Source of the DNA: Gammaproteobacteria bacterium | GTDB lineage: Bacteria > Pseudomonadota > Gammaproteobacteria > Arenicellales > JAANXG01 | Reading direction: 5' to 3' | DNA length: 64,000 nt | Assembly (NCBI GenBank): GCA_024638505.1 | Contig: JAHEKE010000011.1 | Location: 1 to 64,000, forward strand | Shown here: positions 10,527-19,272 of the stretch, piece by piece | Layout: each line of letters begins with the position of its first letter | Numbering within the stretch: position 1 is the stretch's first letter | Translations under genes and position numbers: made by a program | The notes under the pieces: model-generated | Databases searched by the model: none | The model's input: the letters and a program-made list of their open reading frames with translations, nothing else | Told to the model about the DNA's origin: nothing

Positions 10527-11018
10527 ATGGGTGCGTCACTACAACACTATCTCAAGAGTTTCCTGCTGTGGGAACTGATTAAGGGCCTGCGCTTAACCGG
10601 CCGCCAGCTTTTTGCGCGGAAAGTCACCATACAGTACCCGGACGAAAAGACTCCTAAATCGCCGCGGTTCCGGGGCTTGCACGCGCTGCGACGGTATCCG
10701 AACGGGGAGGAGAGGTGCATTGCCTGTAAGCTGTGTGAAGCCGTATGCCCGGCTTTGGCTATAACCATCGAGTCTGAGGAGAGGGAGGATGGTTCGCGGC
10801 GCACAACCCGCTATGAAATCGACTTGTTTAAATGTATCTATTGCGGGTTTTGTGAGGAGGCATGCCCGGTTGATTCAATTGTGGAAACCCATATTCATGA
10901 ATATCATTTTGAAAACCGGGGCGAAAACATTATCACCAAGGATCAGCTGCTCGCCATTGGAGATAAATACGAACAGCAAATAGCGGCGGCGCGAGCGGCG
11001 GATGCACCCTATCGCTGA
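10527..11018 (+). CDS. nuoI: NADH-quinone oxidoreductase subunit I
   Basis: Ferredoxin-like subunit that carries clusters N6a and N6b between NuoG and NuoB. The 163 residues hold two CxxCxxCxxxCP motifs: C64, C67, C70, C74 ([12 protein letters not shown]) and C103, C106, C109, C113 ([12 protein letters not shown]). ATG 10527 begins one base after the nuoH stop. The frame is open upstream inside nuoH, but the family N-terminus fits this ATG. Confidence 0.96.
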   Translation: MGASLQHYLKSFLLWELIKGLRLTGRQLFARKVTIQYPDEKTPKSPRFRGLHALRRYPNGEERCIACKLCEAVCPALAITIESEEREDGSRRTTRYEIDLFKCIYCGFCEEACPVDSIVETHIHEYHFENRGENIITKDQLLAIGDKYEQQIAAARAADAPYR

Positions 11019-11063
11019 CTGCTTCCAGATTAGCAGAGCAATGATAACAATAAACTCAAGCCC

Positions 11064-11678
11064 ATGACTTTTATCCAGTTCGCTTTCTATTTTTTCGCTG
11101 CCGTTTTGATATTCGCAGCAACGATGGTGGTGACTATTCGTAACCCGGTAAAAGCGGCTTTGTTTCTGGTGTTGGCTTTTTTCAGTGCGGCCTGCGTCTG
11201 GTTGACGCTGGAGGCCGAGTTTCTGGCGATAGTACTGGTATTGGTTTACGTCGGCGCGGTTATGGTGCTTTTTCTGTTTGTTGTCATGATGCTGAATATC
11301 AATCTGGAACGATTGCGCGAGGGTTTTGCCGAATACCTGCCCATCGGTGGGGTGATCGCGGTACTGATGGTGTTGGAGCTGATTATTGTCTTAAACGCGG
11401 GCGGCTTTGCGGAAGAACAGTTTCCGCGACCCGAGGGCCACGCTGCATCTTACAGCAACACTAAAGATCTGGGGCGACTGCTGTATACGTTTTACGTTTA
11501 CCCGTTCGAGCTGGCCGCCATAATTCTATTAGTGGCCATTGTCGCGGCCATTACCCTGACGCTGCGCAAGCGACCTGACACCAAATATATAAATCCGGCG
11601 GATCAGGTTACGGTCAAAAAAGAGGATCGTTTACGTATTGTCAAAATGCCGTCTGCAACCAGCGGAGATCGATCATGA
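11064..11678 (+). CDS. nuoJ: NADH-quinone oxidoreductase subunit J
   Basis: Membrane-arm subunit with five predicted helices (204 residues). Its third helix holds the conserved [15 protein letters not shown] segment, which includes the pi-bulge region that couples quinone chemistry to proton pumping. The C-terminus is hydrophilic. It overlaps nuoK by four bases (ATGA). Confidence 0.94.
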   Translation: MTFIQFAFYFFAAVLIFAATMVVTIRNPVKAALFLVLAFFSAACVWLTLEAEFLAIVLVLVYVGAVMVLFLFVVMMLNINLERLREGFAEYLPIGGVIAVLMVLELIIVLNAGGFAEEQFPRPEGHAASYSNTKDLGRLLYTFYVYPFELAAIILLVAIVAAITLTLRKRPDTKYINPADQVTVKKEDRLRIVKMPSATSGDRS

Positions 11679-11980
11679 TTCCGCTGACGCACTATTTGGT
11701 TCTAGGTGCGGTACTTTTTTCCATCAGCATGGTAGGCATATTCCTCAATCGAAAAAACGTCGTCATCCTGCTCATGGCGATTGAGCTGTTACTGCTCGCG
11801 GTTAACATTAACTTTGTCGCTTTTTCTCATTATCTGCAGGACACGGCGGGACAGGTTTTTGTGTTTTTCATTCTAACCGTTGCCGCAGCGGAATCCGCTA
11901 TAGGACTGGCTATTCTAATAGTGCTATTCCGCACCCGGCGCTCCATAAACGTTGAAGACCTGGATACGTTGAGGGGATAG
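11675..11980 (+). CDS. nuoK: NADH-quinone oxidoreductase subunit K
   Basis: A 101-residue subunit with three transmembrane helices, homologous to MrpC. Conserved acidic residues in helices 2 and 3 are visible in [19 protein letters not shown] and [13 protein letters not shown]. It is translationally coupled to nuoJ. Confidence 0.95.
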   Translation: MIPLTHYLVLGAVLFSISMVGIFLNRKNVVILLMAIELLLLAVNINFVAFSHYLQDTAGQVFVFFILTVAAAESAIGLAILIVLFRTRRSINVEDLDTLRG

Positions 11981-11984
11981 TCAA

Positions 11985-13943
11985 ATGACGGCCATGGAGT
12001 ATGTCTATATTTTTATTCCGCTCTCCTGTCTGGCGGGCGCCGTCGTAGTTGGCCTGGGTGGGAGTTATGTTGGTCGCGTAGGTGCGCATCGCATCACTAT
12101 AACAGGGGTGGCGCTATCATTCGCCCTTTCTCTGATCGTGTTCATCGATGTGATGCAAGGAAACCGGTTTGACGGAGCGGTTTACACGTGGGCGGTTAGT
12201 GATGGTATTCCGTTTGAAATCGGATTTCTGATTGATGAGCTGACGGCCTTGATGATAGTCGTTGTTACCTTTGTCTCTTTCATGGTCCATGTGTACACCA
12301 TAGGTTACATGCACGATGATCCCGGATATCAGCGTTTCTTCAGTTACATAGCTTTGTTCACATTCGCCATGCTCATGCTGGTTATGTCGAATAACTTCTT
12401 GCAACTGTTTTTCGGCTGGGAAGCCGTAGGCCTAGTGTCGTATTTGCTGATTGGTTTCTGGTACAAGCGGGAGTCGGCCATCGCAGCTAATCTGAAGGCG
12501 TTTCTTGTGAACCGCGTGGGTGACTTAGGGTTCCTGTTGGGAATCGCCGCGGTGTTGTACGTTTTTGGCAGTCTAGATTACCTCACTGTTTTTACTGCGG
12601 CACCGCAGATGGCCGAAACGACCGTCCCTAATACTGAAACACTGTGGATGACCGTTATCAGCCTGCTGCTTTTCGTCGGCGCGATGGGAAAATCGGCCCA
12701 GGTTCCGCTGCACGTGTGGCTGCCCGACTCCATGGAGGGTCCGACCCCGATATCTGCTCTTATCCATGCGGCAACTATGGTCACGGCAGGTATTTTCATG
12801 GTCGCGCGTATGTCGCCTCTGTTTGAGCTTTCCGATACCGCGCTGAACGTGGTTATGGTCATCGGCGCAGTTACCGCATTCTTCATGGCGTTGATTGGTC
12901 TGGTGCAGAACGACATCAAGCGGGTGATCGCCTATTCAACCCTGTCTCAGTTGGGTTATATGACGGTGGCCTTGGGTGCGTCCGCATACGCGGCCGGTAT
13001 TTTCCATTTGGGCACGCACGCGTTCTTTAAAGCGCTGTTATTTCTGGGAGCGGGCTCAGTCATCATTGCTTTGCACCACCAGCAGGATATGCGCGCAATG
13101 GGCGGGTTGAGGCAAAAAATGCCGATAACCTGGATAACCATGATCATTGGCACGCTGGCGCTAATAGGATTTCCGGGATTTGCAGGATTTTTCTCTAAAG
13201 ATGCGATCATCGAGGCAGTGCATTTCTCCAATCAACCGGCAGCATCTTTTGCCTATGTTGCTCTAACTGCCGGCACTTTTGTCACGGCGTTCTACAGCTG
13301 GCGCCTGATCTTTCTCACCTTCCATGGGAAGCCTAGAATGGACAAAGAAGCGTTTGAGCATGTACACGAAACGCCGTGGGTGATGACCTTGCCGTTAGTA
13401 CTTTTAGCTGTTCCCTCGATTATGATCGGCTGGATTTACGTTGAGCCGGTGTTGTTCGGGGGGTTTTTCGCGGACAGCATTAAAGTTTTACCGGAACACG
13501 ATACTCTGGCTAGAATCGGCGCGCAGCAGGATGCAGCGCACAGCATAGCTTGGCAGATGGTGGTGCACGGATTGACTGCGTTGCCGGTAATTCTCACCCT
13601 GCTTGGTTCTGTCGCCGCGTACTTGGTATACATACTTAGACCAGATCTGCCGGGGATGTTGGCGCGTAGACTCAGCGTTGCGTACAACATCCTGATGAAC
13701 AAGTATGGCTTCGATGAGTTCAACGAGTTTGTATTTGCTAGAGGTGCCCGCAGGATCGGTTCTTTTTTTTGGCGCGCGGGAGATGTGCGCGTAATAGACG
13801 GATTAATGGTTAATGGAACTGCAAGAATGGTAGGCTGGTTTTCCAGTGTCATTCGCCACATCCAAACCGGATATGTTTACCAATATGCATTCGTTATGAT
13901 TATTGGTCTATTCGCCTTCATGACCTGGTTTCTCAGTTCCTGA
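11985..13943 (+). CDS. nuoL: NADH-quinone oxidoreductase subunit L
   Basis: Distal antiporter-like proton-pumping subunit, 652 residues. The antiporter core contains LFFGWEAVGLVSYLLIGFWY with the pump Glu (about residues 142-161), the Lys-containing helix MGKSAQVPLHVWLPDSMEGP (about 234-253) and the HAATMVTAG broken helix. The long C-terminal amphipathic helix and terminal transmembrane segment follow. Length is within the family range. Confidence 0.96.
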   Translation: MTAMEYVYIFIPLSCLAGAVVVGLGGSYVGRVGAHRITITGVALSFALSLIVFIDVMQGNRFDGAVYTWAVSDGIPFEIGFLIDELTALMIVVVTFVSFMVHVYTIGYMHDDPGYQRFFSYIALFTFAMLMLVMSNNFLQLFFGWEAVGLVSYLLIGFWYKRESAIAANLKAFLVNRVGDLGFLLGIAAVLYVFGSLDYLTVFTAAPQMAETTVPNTETLWMTVISLLLFVGAMGKSAQVPLHVWLPDSMEGPTPISALIHAATMVTAGIFMVARMSPLFELSDTALNVVMVIGAVTAFFMALIGLVQNDIKRVIAYSTLSQLGYMTVALGASAYAAGIFHLGTHAFFKALLFLGAGSVIIALHHQQDMRAMGGLRQKMPITWITMIIGTLALIGFPGFAGFFSKDAIIEAVHFSNQPAASFAYVALTAGTFVTAFYSWRLIFLTFHGKPRMDKEAFEHVHETPWVMTLPLVLLAVPSIMIGWIYVEPVLFGGFFADSIKVLPEHDTLARIGAQQDAAHSIAWQMVVHGLTALPVILTLLGSVAAYLVYILRPDLPGMLARRLSVAYNILMNKYGFDEFNEFVFARGARRIGSFFWRAGDVRVIDGLMVNGTARMVGWFSSVIRHIQTGYVYQYAFVMIIGLFAFMTWFLSS

Positions 13944-13948
13944 GCATT

Positions 13949-15424
13949 ATGCGCAACTACCTGCTGAGTGTAGTCATCTGGCTACCCATCATCGGAGCCT
14001 TGCTGGTGCTTTCTACGGGATCGGATCAGCGCGCGCCGTTAGCGCGTAAACTGAGCCTCATATTCTCCCTTGCAACATTCTTACTGAGCCTCTTCCTGTA
14101 CAGTGGATTTGACGTAAACACCGCAGACATGCAGTTTACGGAAAAAGTGCTCTGGGTAAGTACTTTCAGCATTTACTATCATCTTGGCGTGGACGGCATC
14201 TCCATGCCGCTGATCATCCTTACCACATTTTTAACCGTAATAGTGGTCATTGCCGGCTGGCAGGTCATCCAGGAAAAAACCGCGCAGTACATGGCCGCAT
14301 TTCTGTTCATGGAAGGCTTGATGGTGGGCGTATTCGCATCGCTGGACGCTATTTTATTTTATGTGTTCTGGGAAGGCATGTTGATCCCTATGTTTGTAAT
14401 CATCGGGATATGGGGCGGATCAAATCGAATATACGCGACCATTAAGTTTTTTCTATACACTTTGCTTGGTTCTCTGCTCATGCTGGTGGCATTTATTTAC
14501 CTGTACCATCAGAGCGACACGTTCAGTATTCTGCAGCATCATAGCTTTCCGCTGAGTATGACGGAACAGATGCTGTTGTTCTTTGCTTTCTTTTCAGCCT
14601 TTGCTGTAAAGGTTCCAATGTTTCCGGTGCACACCTGGTTACCCGATGCCCACGTTGAGGCGCCAACCGGTGGCTCCGTGATTCTGGCCGCGATTATGTT
14701 GAAAATGGGTGGTTACGGCTTTCTTCGTTTCAGCTTGCCCATCTTACCTGATGCCAGTCGTGAACTTGCGCTGTTCGTTATTGTGCTGTCCTTAATTGCG
14801 ATCGTATATATCGCGCTGGTCGCGCTGGTGCAGGAGGATATGAAAAAACTTATTGCCTATTCTTCTATTGCGCATATGGGATTCGTGACTCTGGGATTTT
14901 TTATATTTAGCGTACAGGGTATTGAAGGTGGTCTGGTACAAATGATTTCACACGGATTTATATCCGGCGCACTGTTTCTCTGCGTGGGCGTACTGTACGA
15001 CCGGATGCATTCAAGAGATATCAAAAGCTACGGCGGAGTGGTCAACACCATGCCCGTGTTCGCCGCATTCATGATGTTATTCGCCATGGCTAACGCAGGC
15101 CTGCCTGGGACCTCCGGCTTCGTTGGTGAATTCCTTGTAATATTGGCCGCATTTAAGGTCAACATCTGGTATGCGGTGTTGGCGGGCACAACATTAATCT
15201 TTGGAGCGGCCTACACCCTGTGGATGTATAAACGGGTTATTTTTGGGGAAGTGGCCAACGAGGAGGTAAGAGGTTTAACGGACATATCTCAGCGCGAAAC
15301 CCTTTGTCTCGGGCTGTTGGCGGCGATGGTGCTGATTATGGGAATTTATCCCTACCCCTTCCTTGAGGTTATGCATGCCTCCGTCGAGCATTTGGTTACT
15401 CAGGCAACAGCGAGCAAGCTGTAA
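13949..15424 (+). CDS. nuoM: NADH-quinone oxidoreductase subunit M
   Basis: Central antiporter-like proton-pumping subunit, 491 residues. Visible elements are LFYVFWEGMLIPMFVIIGIW with the conserved Glu, the Lys-bearing KVPMFPVHTWLPDAHVEAPT, and a second Lys segment LVQEDMKKLIAYSSIAHMGF. It has about 14 helices. It starts five bases after the nuoL stop. Confidence 0.96.
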   Translation: MRNYLLSVVIWLPIIGALLVLSTGSDQRAPLARKLSLIFSLATFLLSLFLYSGFDVNTADMQFTEKVLWVSTFSIYYHLGVDGISMPLIILTTFLTVIVVIAGWQVIQEKTAQYMAAFLFMEGLMVGVFASLDAILFYVFWEGMLIPMFVIIGIWGGSNRIYATIKFFLYTLLGSLLMLVAFIYLYHQSDTFSILQHHSFPLSMTEQMLLFFAFFSAFAVKVPMFPVHTWLPDAHVEAPTGGSVILAAIMLKMGGYGFLRFSLPILPDASRELALFVIVLSLIAIVYIALVALVQEDMKKLIAYSSIAHMGFVTLGFFIFSVQGIEGGLVQMISHGFISGALFLCVGVLYDRMHSRDIKSYGGVVNTMPVFAAFMMLFAMANAGLPGTSGFVGEFLVILAAFKVNIWYAVLAGTTLIFGAAYTLWMYKRVIFGEVANEEVRGLTDISQRETLCLGLLAAMVLIMGIYPYPFLEVMHASVEHLVTQATASKL

Positions 15425-15429
15425 CAACC

Positions 15430-16878
15430 ATGGAATTTAACATTCAGCCAATCCTGCCCGAGGCCTTTATCACGCTGATGGCTTGTTTGGTCCTGATGGT
15501 AGACGTCTACGTTAGGCAGGGCCGGAGTATTTGTTATCTGTTGACGATCATCGCGCTGCTGGGCGGCGCTTATTTATGCTGGTACGACCTGGCAACGGAA
15601 TCGATCACCGTTCTTAACGGTATGTTTATAGATGACATTTTTTCGGACATCTTGAAAATCGTGATTTGTGTTCTTGCTCTGCTGGTTTTTGTCTATTCCC
15701 GTGAATACAGCAAGTTTCGGGAATTGTTTCAAGGAGAGTACTTCGCACTTGGTTTGTTCGCAGTGGTCGGCATGATGGTTATGACGTCGGCAAATCATTT
15801 TCTTGTTCTGTACCTTGGTCTGGAGCTGCTTTCTCTGTGCCTATATACGATGGTCGCATTTCAGCGGGATTCAGTGTTGGCCACGGAAGCTGCGATGAAA
15901 TACTTTGTGCTTGGCGCGCTCGGCTCTGCCATGCTGCTTTACGGCATGTCTATCATTTACGGACTAACGGGGAGCCTGGATATTGAAACGGTGCGCATCA
16001 GCGTTGCGGCGCAGGCATCACCGGATAACTTGGCTTTGATTTTGGGTCTGGTTTTTATTTTGGTCAGCCTGGCTTTCAAGATCGGTGCGGTACCGTTTCA
16101 TATGTGGGTTCCTGATGTTTACCACGGAGCACCAACTTCATCCACCCTTTTTATCAGCACCGCACCCAAGCTCGCTGGTTTTGCGATTATTGTTCGGCTC
16201 CTTGTGGGGGGGTTGGAAGATCTGCACTTTATGTGGCGTGATATGGTTGTGATTCTGGCTGTTCTATCCATTTCTATAGGCAACCTCATCGCCATCGCTC
16301 AGACCAACTTTAAACGTATGCTGGCGTATTCTGCTATATCACATATGGGCTTCATGCTGCTTGGTGTGTTGGCTGGCACCGAGAATGGGTACAGCGCAGC
16401 CCTGTTTTACAGCCTGGTCTACGTGTTCATGGGATTGGGTGGATTTGGCATCATTGTTCTGCTGTCGCGAGCTGGTTACGAAGCAGATGAGTTGGAAGAT
16501 CTGAGGGGATTAAACAAAACCAATCCATGGTATGCATTATTGATATTGCTGCTGATGTTCTCTATGGCTGGAGTGCCGCCGACCATCGGTTTTTTCGCAA
16601 AACTGTCCGTTATCCAGGCGATCATCGATGTAGACATGACCTGGTTGGCAGTTGTCGCGGTGCTATTCGCCGTGGTGGGGGCTTTTTACTATCTAAGGGT
16701 CGTTAAGCTTGTATATTTTGATTCATCCCCAGACGAAGTCCGCATCATTGAAGCTCCGGCGGATATGCGATTCTTTCTCAGCGTTAACGCACTCGCAATG
16801 GTGCTGCTGTTACCGCTGATGGGGCCGATTCAAGAGCTGTGTACACAAGCGATTGCAAGCGTGGTGAATGCGTTCTAG
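15430..16878 (+). CDS. nuoN: NADH-quinone oxidoreductase subunit N
   Basis: Proximal antiporter-like subunit, 482 residues. It shows FLVLYLGLELLSLCLYTMVA with the pump Glu, the Lys segment LAFKIGAVPFHMWVPDVYHG, and the QTNFKRMLAYSAISHMGFML region. Last gene of the nuo cluster; a short gap then leads to the initiator tRNA. Confidence 0.95.
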   Translation: MEFNIQPILPEAFITLMACLVLMVDVYVRQGRSICYLLTIIALLGGAYLCWYDLATESITVLNGMFIDDIFSDILKIVICVLALLVFVYSREYSKFRELFQGEYFALGLFAVVGMMVMTSANHFLVLYLGLELLSLCLYTMVAFQRDSVLATEAAMKYFVLGALGSAMLLYGMSIIYGLTGSLDIETVRISVAAQASPDNLALILGLVFILVSLAFKIGAVPFHMWVPDVYHGAPTSSTLFISTAPKLAGFAIIVRLLVGGLEDLHFMWRDMVVILAVLSISIGNLIAIAQTNFKRMLAYSAISHMGFMLLGVLAGTENGYSAALFYSLVYVFMGLGGFGIIVLLSRAGYEADELEDLRGLNKTNPWYALLILLLMFSMAGVPPTIGFFAKLSVIQAIIDVDMTWLAVVAVLFAVVGAFYYLRVVKLVYFDSSPDEVRIIEAPADMRFFLSVNALAMVLLLPLMGPIQELCTQAIASVVNAF

Positions 16879-16966
16879 TACCTTGCGCGGTGGGCTTTTT
16901 TATGGCCCATCCACCTCTAGTCTCTTGTCACTAGGGCCCGATATGCGGTAGAATCCGCGCCGCTGA

Positions 16967-17043
<77 letters not shown>

Positions 17044-17064
17044 AAGTATACGGTTTTACCTGCG

Positions 17065-17092
17065 ACCCCGCCTTATGCGGGGTTTGTTGTTT
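17065..17092 (+). terminator. Intrinsic terminator after tRNA-fMet
   Basis: ACCCCGC (17065-17071) and GCGGGGT (17077-17083) form a 7-bp GC-rich stem with loop CTTAT, followed by TTGTTGTTT. It ends the tRNA transcript. Confidence 0.8.
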
Positions 17093-17181
17093 ACGGCGCA
17101 GGTGTTGTGAATAGCCGGCCGTGGTGGGCCAGCCGCTCGGAGCAACAGGTGGAATGCGCTTAAGGAATCAAGCATAACGTT

Positions 17182-17202
17182 GTGGGCTTGACGCCCACTT
17201 TT
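17182..17202 (+). terminator. Terminator-like hairpin in the rimP leader (attenuator)
   Basis: GTGGGC (17182-17187), loop TTGAC and GCCCAC (17193-17198), then TTTT. It lies 60 nt upstream of rimP, in the position of the rimP-leader attenuator described in gammaproteobacteria upstream of rimP-nusA-infB. An intrinsic terminator in the leader of an operon encoding NusA suggests autoregulation by attenuation. The family match is from memory and has not been tested with a covariance model. Confidence 0.6.
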
Positions 17203-17261
17203 CATTATTGCGCCGCTGACTTCTTGTCGCTCAGGCGCATTTTGAATCGGAGTTTTCGTAC

Positions 17262-17744
17262 TTGTTCGATAAAGGCTTATGCAATTTGTTAGAACCCGGA
17301 GTTAATGCCCTGGGGTTTGAAATCATCGCCGTGGAATTAACCGGGCCGGCCAATTCCACAGTGGTCCGGGTCTATATTGACCGGCCAGAAGGGATAACGG
17401 TCGATGATTGTGCTCGTGTAAGTGCGCAGATCAGTGCGATCCTGGACGTGGAAGATCCGATTTCTGGCAGCTTTACATTAGAGGTTTCCTCGCCCGGGTT
17501 TGACCGACCGTTATGCAAGGTAAGCCATTTCGAGGCGGTAGTTGGACACAGGGTAAAACTGCAGACGAGGGCGCAGGTGTCTGGGCGAAAGCGTTTTACC
17601 GGCACTCTGACTGGAGTAAGCGACGAATTTGTCAGCCTTGATGTTGATGGAGAAAGACATCAAGTGTCGATAGACAATATTTTAAAAGCGCGGCTGGTAC
17701 CGGATTATAAGGGCGGCGCGAACCAGTTGACTATGACTAACTGA
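17262..17744 (+). CDS. rimP: Ribosome maturation factor RimP
   Basis: Needed for 30S subunit assembly. The 160 residues match the family: an N-terminal alpha/beta domain with NALGFEIIAVEL, RVYIDRPEGITVDDCARVS and LEVSSPGFDRPLCK, and a C-terminal SH3-like barrel (about 95-150). The start is TTG at 17262, supported by CGGAG at 17248-17252. First gene of the rimP-nusA-infB-rbfA-truB operon. Confidence 0.94.
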   Translation: MFDKGLCNLLEPGVNALGFEIIAVELTGPANSTVVRVYIDRPEGITVDDCARVSAQISAILDVEDPISGSFTLEVSSPGFDRPLCKVSHFEAVVGHRVKLQTRAQVSGRKRFTGTLTGVSDEFVSLDVDGERHQVSIDNILKARLVPDYKGGANQLTMTN

Positions 17745-17757
17745 TATCGAGGGACAT

Positions 17758-19257
17758 ATGGCAAACGAAATATTACTTATGGCGGATGTACTGTCCCGCG
17801 AAAAGAGCGTTGATAAAGGCGTGATCTTCGAAGCTATTGAGGCAGCCTTGGCCACCGCAACGCGCAAGCGGCATCGGGAAGATATAGATGCCCGAGTGAG
17901 CATCCACAGAGATACGGGCGAGTACGATGCTTTTCGCAGATGGGAAGTGATCGACGATGACGAAGAGCTGGAGTTTCCGAGCCGGCAAATCAGATTAACG
18001 CAAGCGCGGGTAGACCAGCCGGATTTGCAGATTGGGGATTTTATCGAAGAGCCTCTGGAGCCGGTAGAATTCGGAAGGATAGCGGCGCAGGCTGCGAAGC
18101 AGGTCATCATGCAGAAAGTGCGTGAAGCCGAGCGGGAACGTATTGTAACGGAATACTCACCACGGCAGGGTGAAATGGTTTCTGGAGTCGTTAAGCGGGT
18201 GGAACGTGGAGATGCCGTTGTGGATATAGGAGGGGCTGAAGCAACCTTGCCTAAATCGGCAATGATTCCTCGTGAGGGGCTGCGACCGGGCGATCGCATA
18301 CGCGCAATTCTAAGGGATGTGAGACCCGCAATAAGGGGGCCGCAGCTGTTCCTGGACCGGGTCACACCGGAATTGTTACTGCAGTTGTTTCGCCTGGAAG
18401 TACCGGAAGCGGGTGAGGGAATCATAGAGATACTGAGTGCGGCAAGAGATCCGGGCTTGCGCGCCAAGATCGCCGTGAAGTCGAATGATGCAAAAGTCGA
18501 TCCGGTCGGCGCTTGCGTCGGCATCCGCGGCTCGAGAGTACAGAGCGTATCAAATGAAATCGCGGGCGAACGGGTGGATATTATCAAGTGGTCGGAAGAT
18601 CCTGCACAGTTTGTGATAAATGCGCTAGCACCGGCAGAAGTAGAGTCGATTGTGGTTGATGAAGAACTGCGTTCAATGGACGTAGTAGTAGACGAAAGAC
18701 AGCTGTCACAGGCTATAGGACGAGGTGGGCAGAATGTTCGGCTGGCTTCGGAATTAACCGGCTGGGAAATCAATATTCTGACTGATCAAGAAGCCGCTGA
18801 GAAGGCGGAAAATGAATCAGTAGTGGTGCGAAAAATGCTCATGGAGCAACTTGACGTTGACGAAGACGTTGCTGGAATTCTTGTGCAAGAGGGATTTACC
18901 TCGCTTGAGGAGGTTGCCTACGTGCCCAGGCAGGAGATGGTCGATATCGAAGAGTTCGATGAAGATCTGGTAGACGAACTGCGGCGCAGGGCAGATGACG
19001 CTCTGGTGACGCGAGCTATTGTGCAGGAGGAAGCCTTGAAGATGGCGGAGCCTCAGGCCGACCTGTTGGAAATGGAGGGTATGGATGAATACACTGCTAG
19101 AATGCTCGCCAGCCAGGGAATCAAATCTATGGAAGACCTCGCTGACTGTGCGGTAGATGAAGTGTTGGAAGTTATGCCGAGCATGGAAAAAACCCGTGCG
19201 GAAGAATTAATCATGACAGCGCGCGCACCTTGGTTCGCTGAAGAGGAACAAGCGTAA
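17758..19257 (+). CDS. nusA: Transcription termination/antitermination protein NusA
   Basis: RNA-polymerase-associated factor controlling pausing, termination and antitermination. The 499 residues contain an N-terminal polymerase-binding domain (1 to about 130), an S1 domain (from about 135, GEMVSGVVKRVERGDAVVDI), two KH domains (about 200-345; VGACVGIRGSRVQ and AIGRGGQNVRLASELTGW), and two acidic C-terminal repeats (about 360-495) as in gammaproteobacteria. The ribosome-binding site is GAGGGA before ATG 17758. Confidence 0.97.
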   Translation: MANEILLMADVLSREKSVDKGVIFEAIEAALATATRKRHREDIDARVSIHRDTGEYDAFRRWEVIDDDEELEFPSRQIRLTQARVDQPDLQIGDFIEEPLEPVEFGRIAAQAAKQVIMQKVREAERERIVTEYSPRQGEMVSGVVKRVERGDAVVDIGGAEATLPKSAMIPREGLRPGDRIRAILRDVRPAIRGPQLFLDRVTPELLLQLFRLEVPEAGEGIIEILSAARDPGLRAKIAVKSNDAKVDPVGACVGIRGSRVQSVSNEIAGERVDIIKWSEDPAQFVINALAPAEVESIVVDEELRSMDVVVDERQLSQAIGRGGQNVRLASELTGWEINILTDQEAAEKAENESVVVRKMLMEQLDVDEDVAGILVQEGFTSLEEVAYVPRQEMVDIEEFDEDLVDELRRRADDALVTRAIVQEEALKMAEPQADLLEMEGMDEYTARMLASQGIKSMEDLADCAVDEVLEVMPSMEKTRAEELIMTARAPWFAEEEQA

Positions 19258-19272
19258 GCATAAGAGGCAACA

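Noticed and set aside
16880-16915. Possible terminator between nuoN and tRNA-fMet
   Set aside because: GGGC and GCCC arms flank the T-run instead of preceding it, and the stem is only four to five pairs.
17682-18773. A 363-codon open frame on the minus strand opposite nusA
   Set aside because: It is rich in Ser, Thr and Arg, matches no family, and fully overlaps a certain gene; it is a codon-bias shadow.
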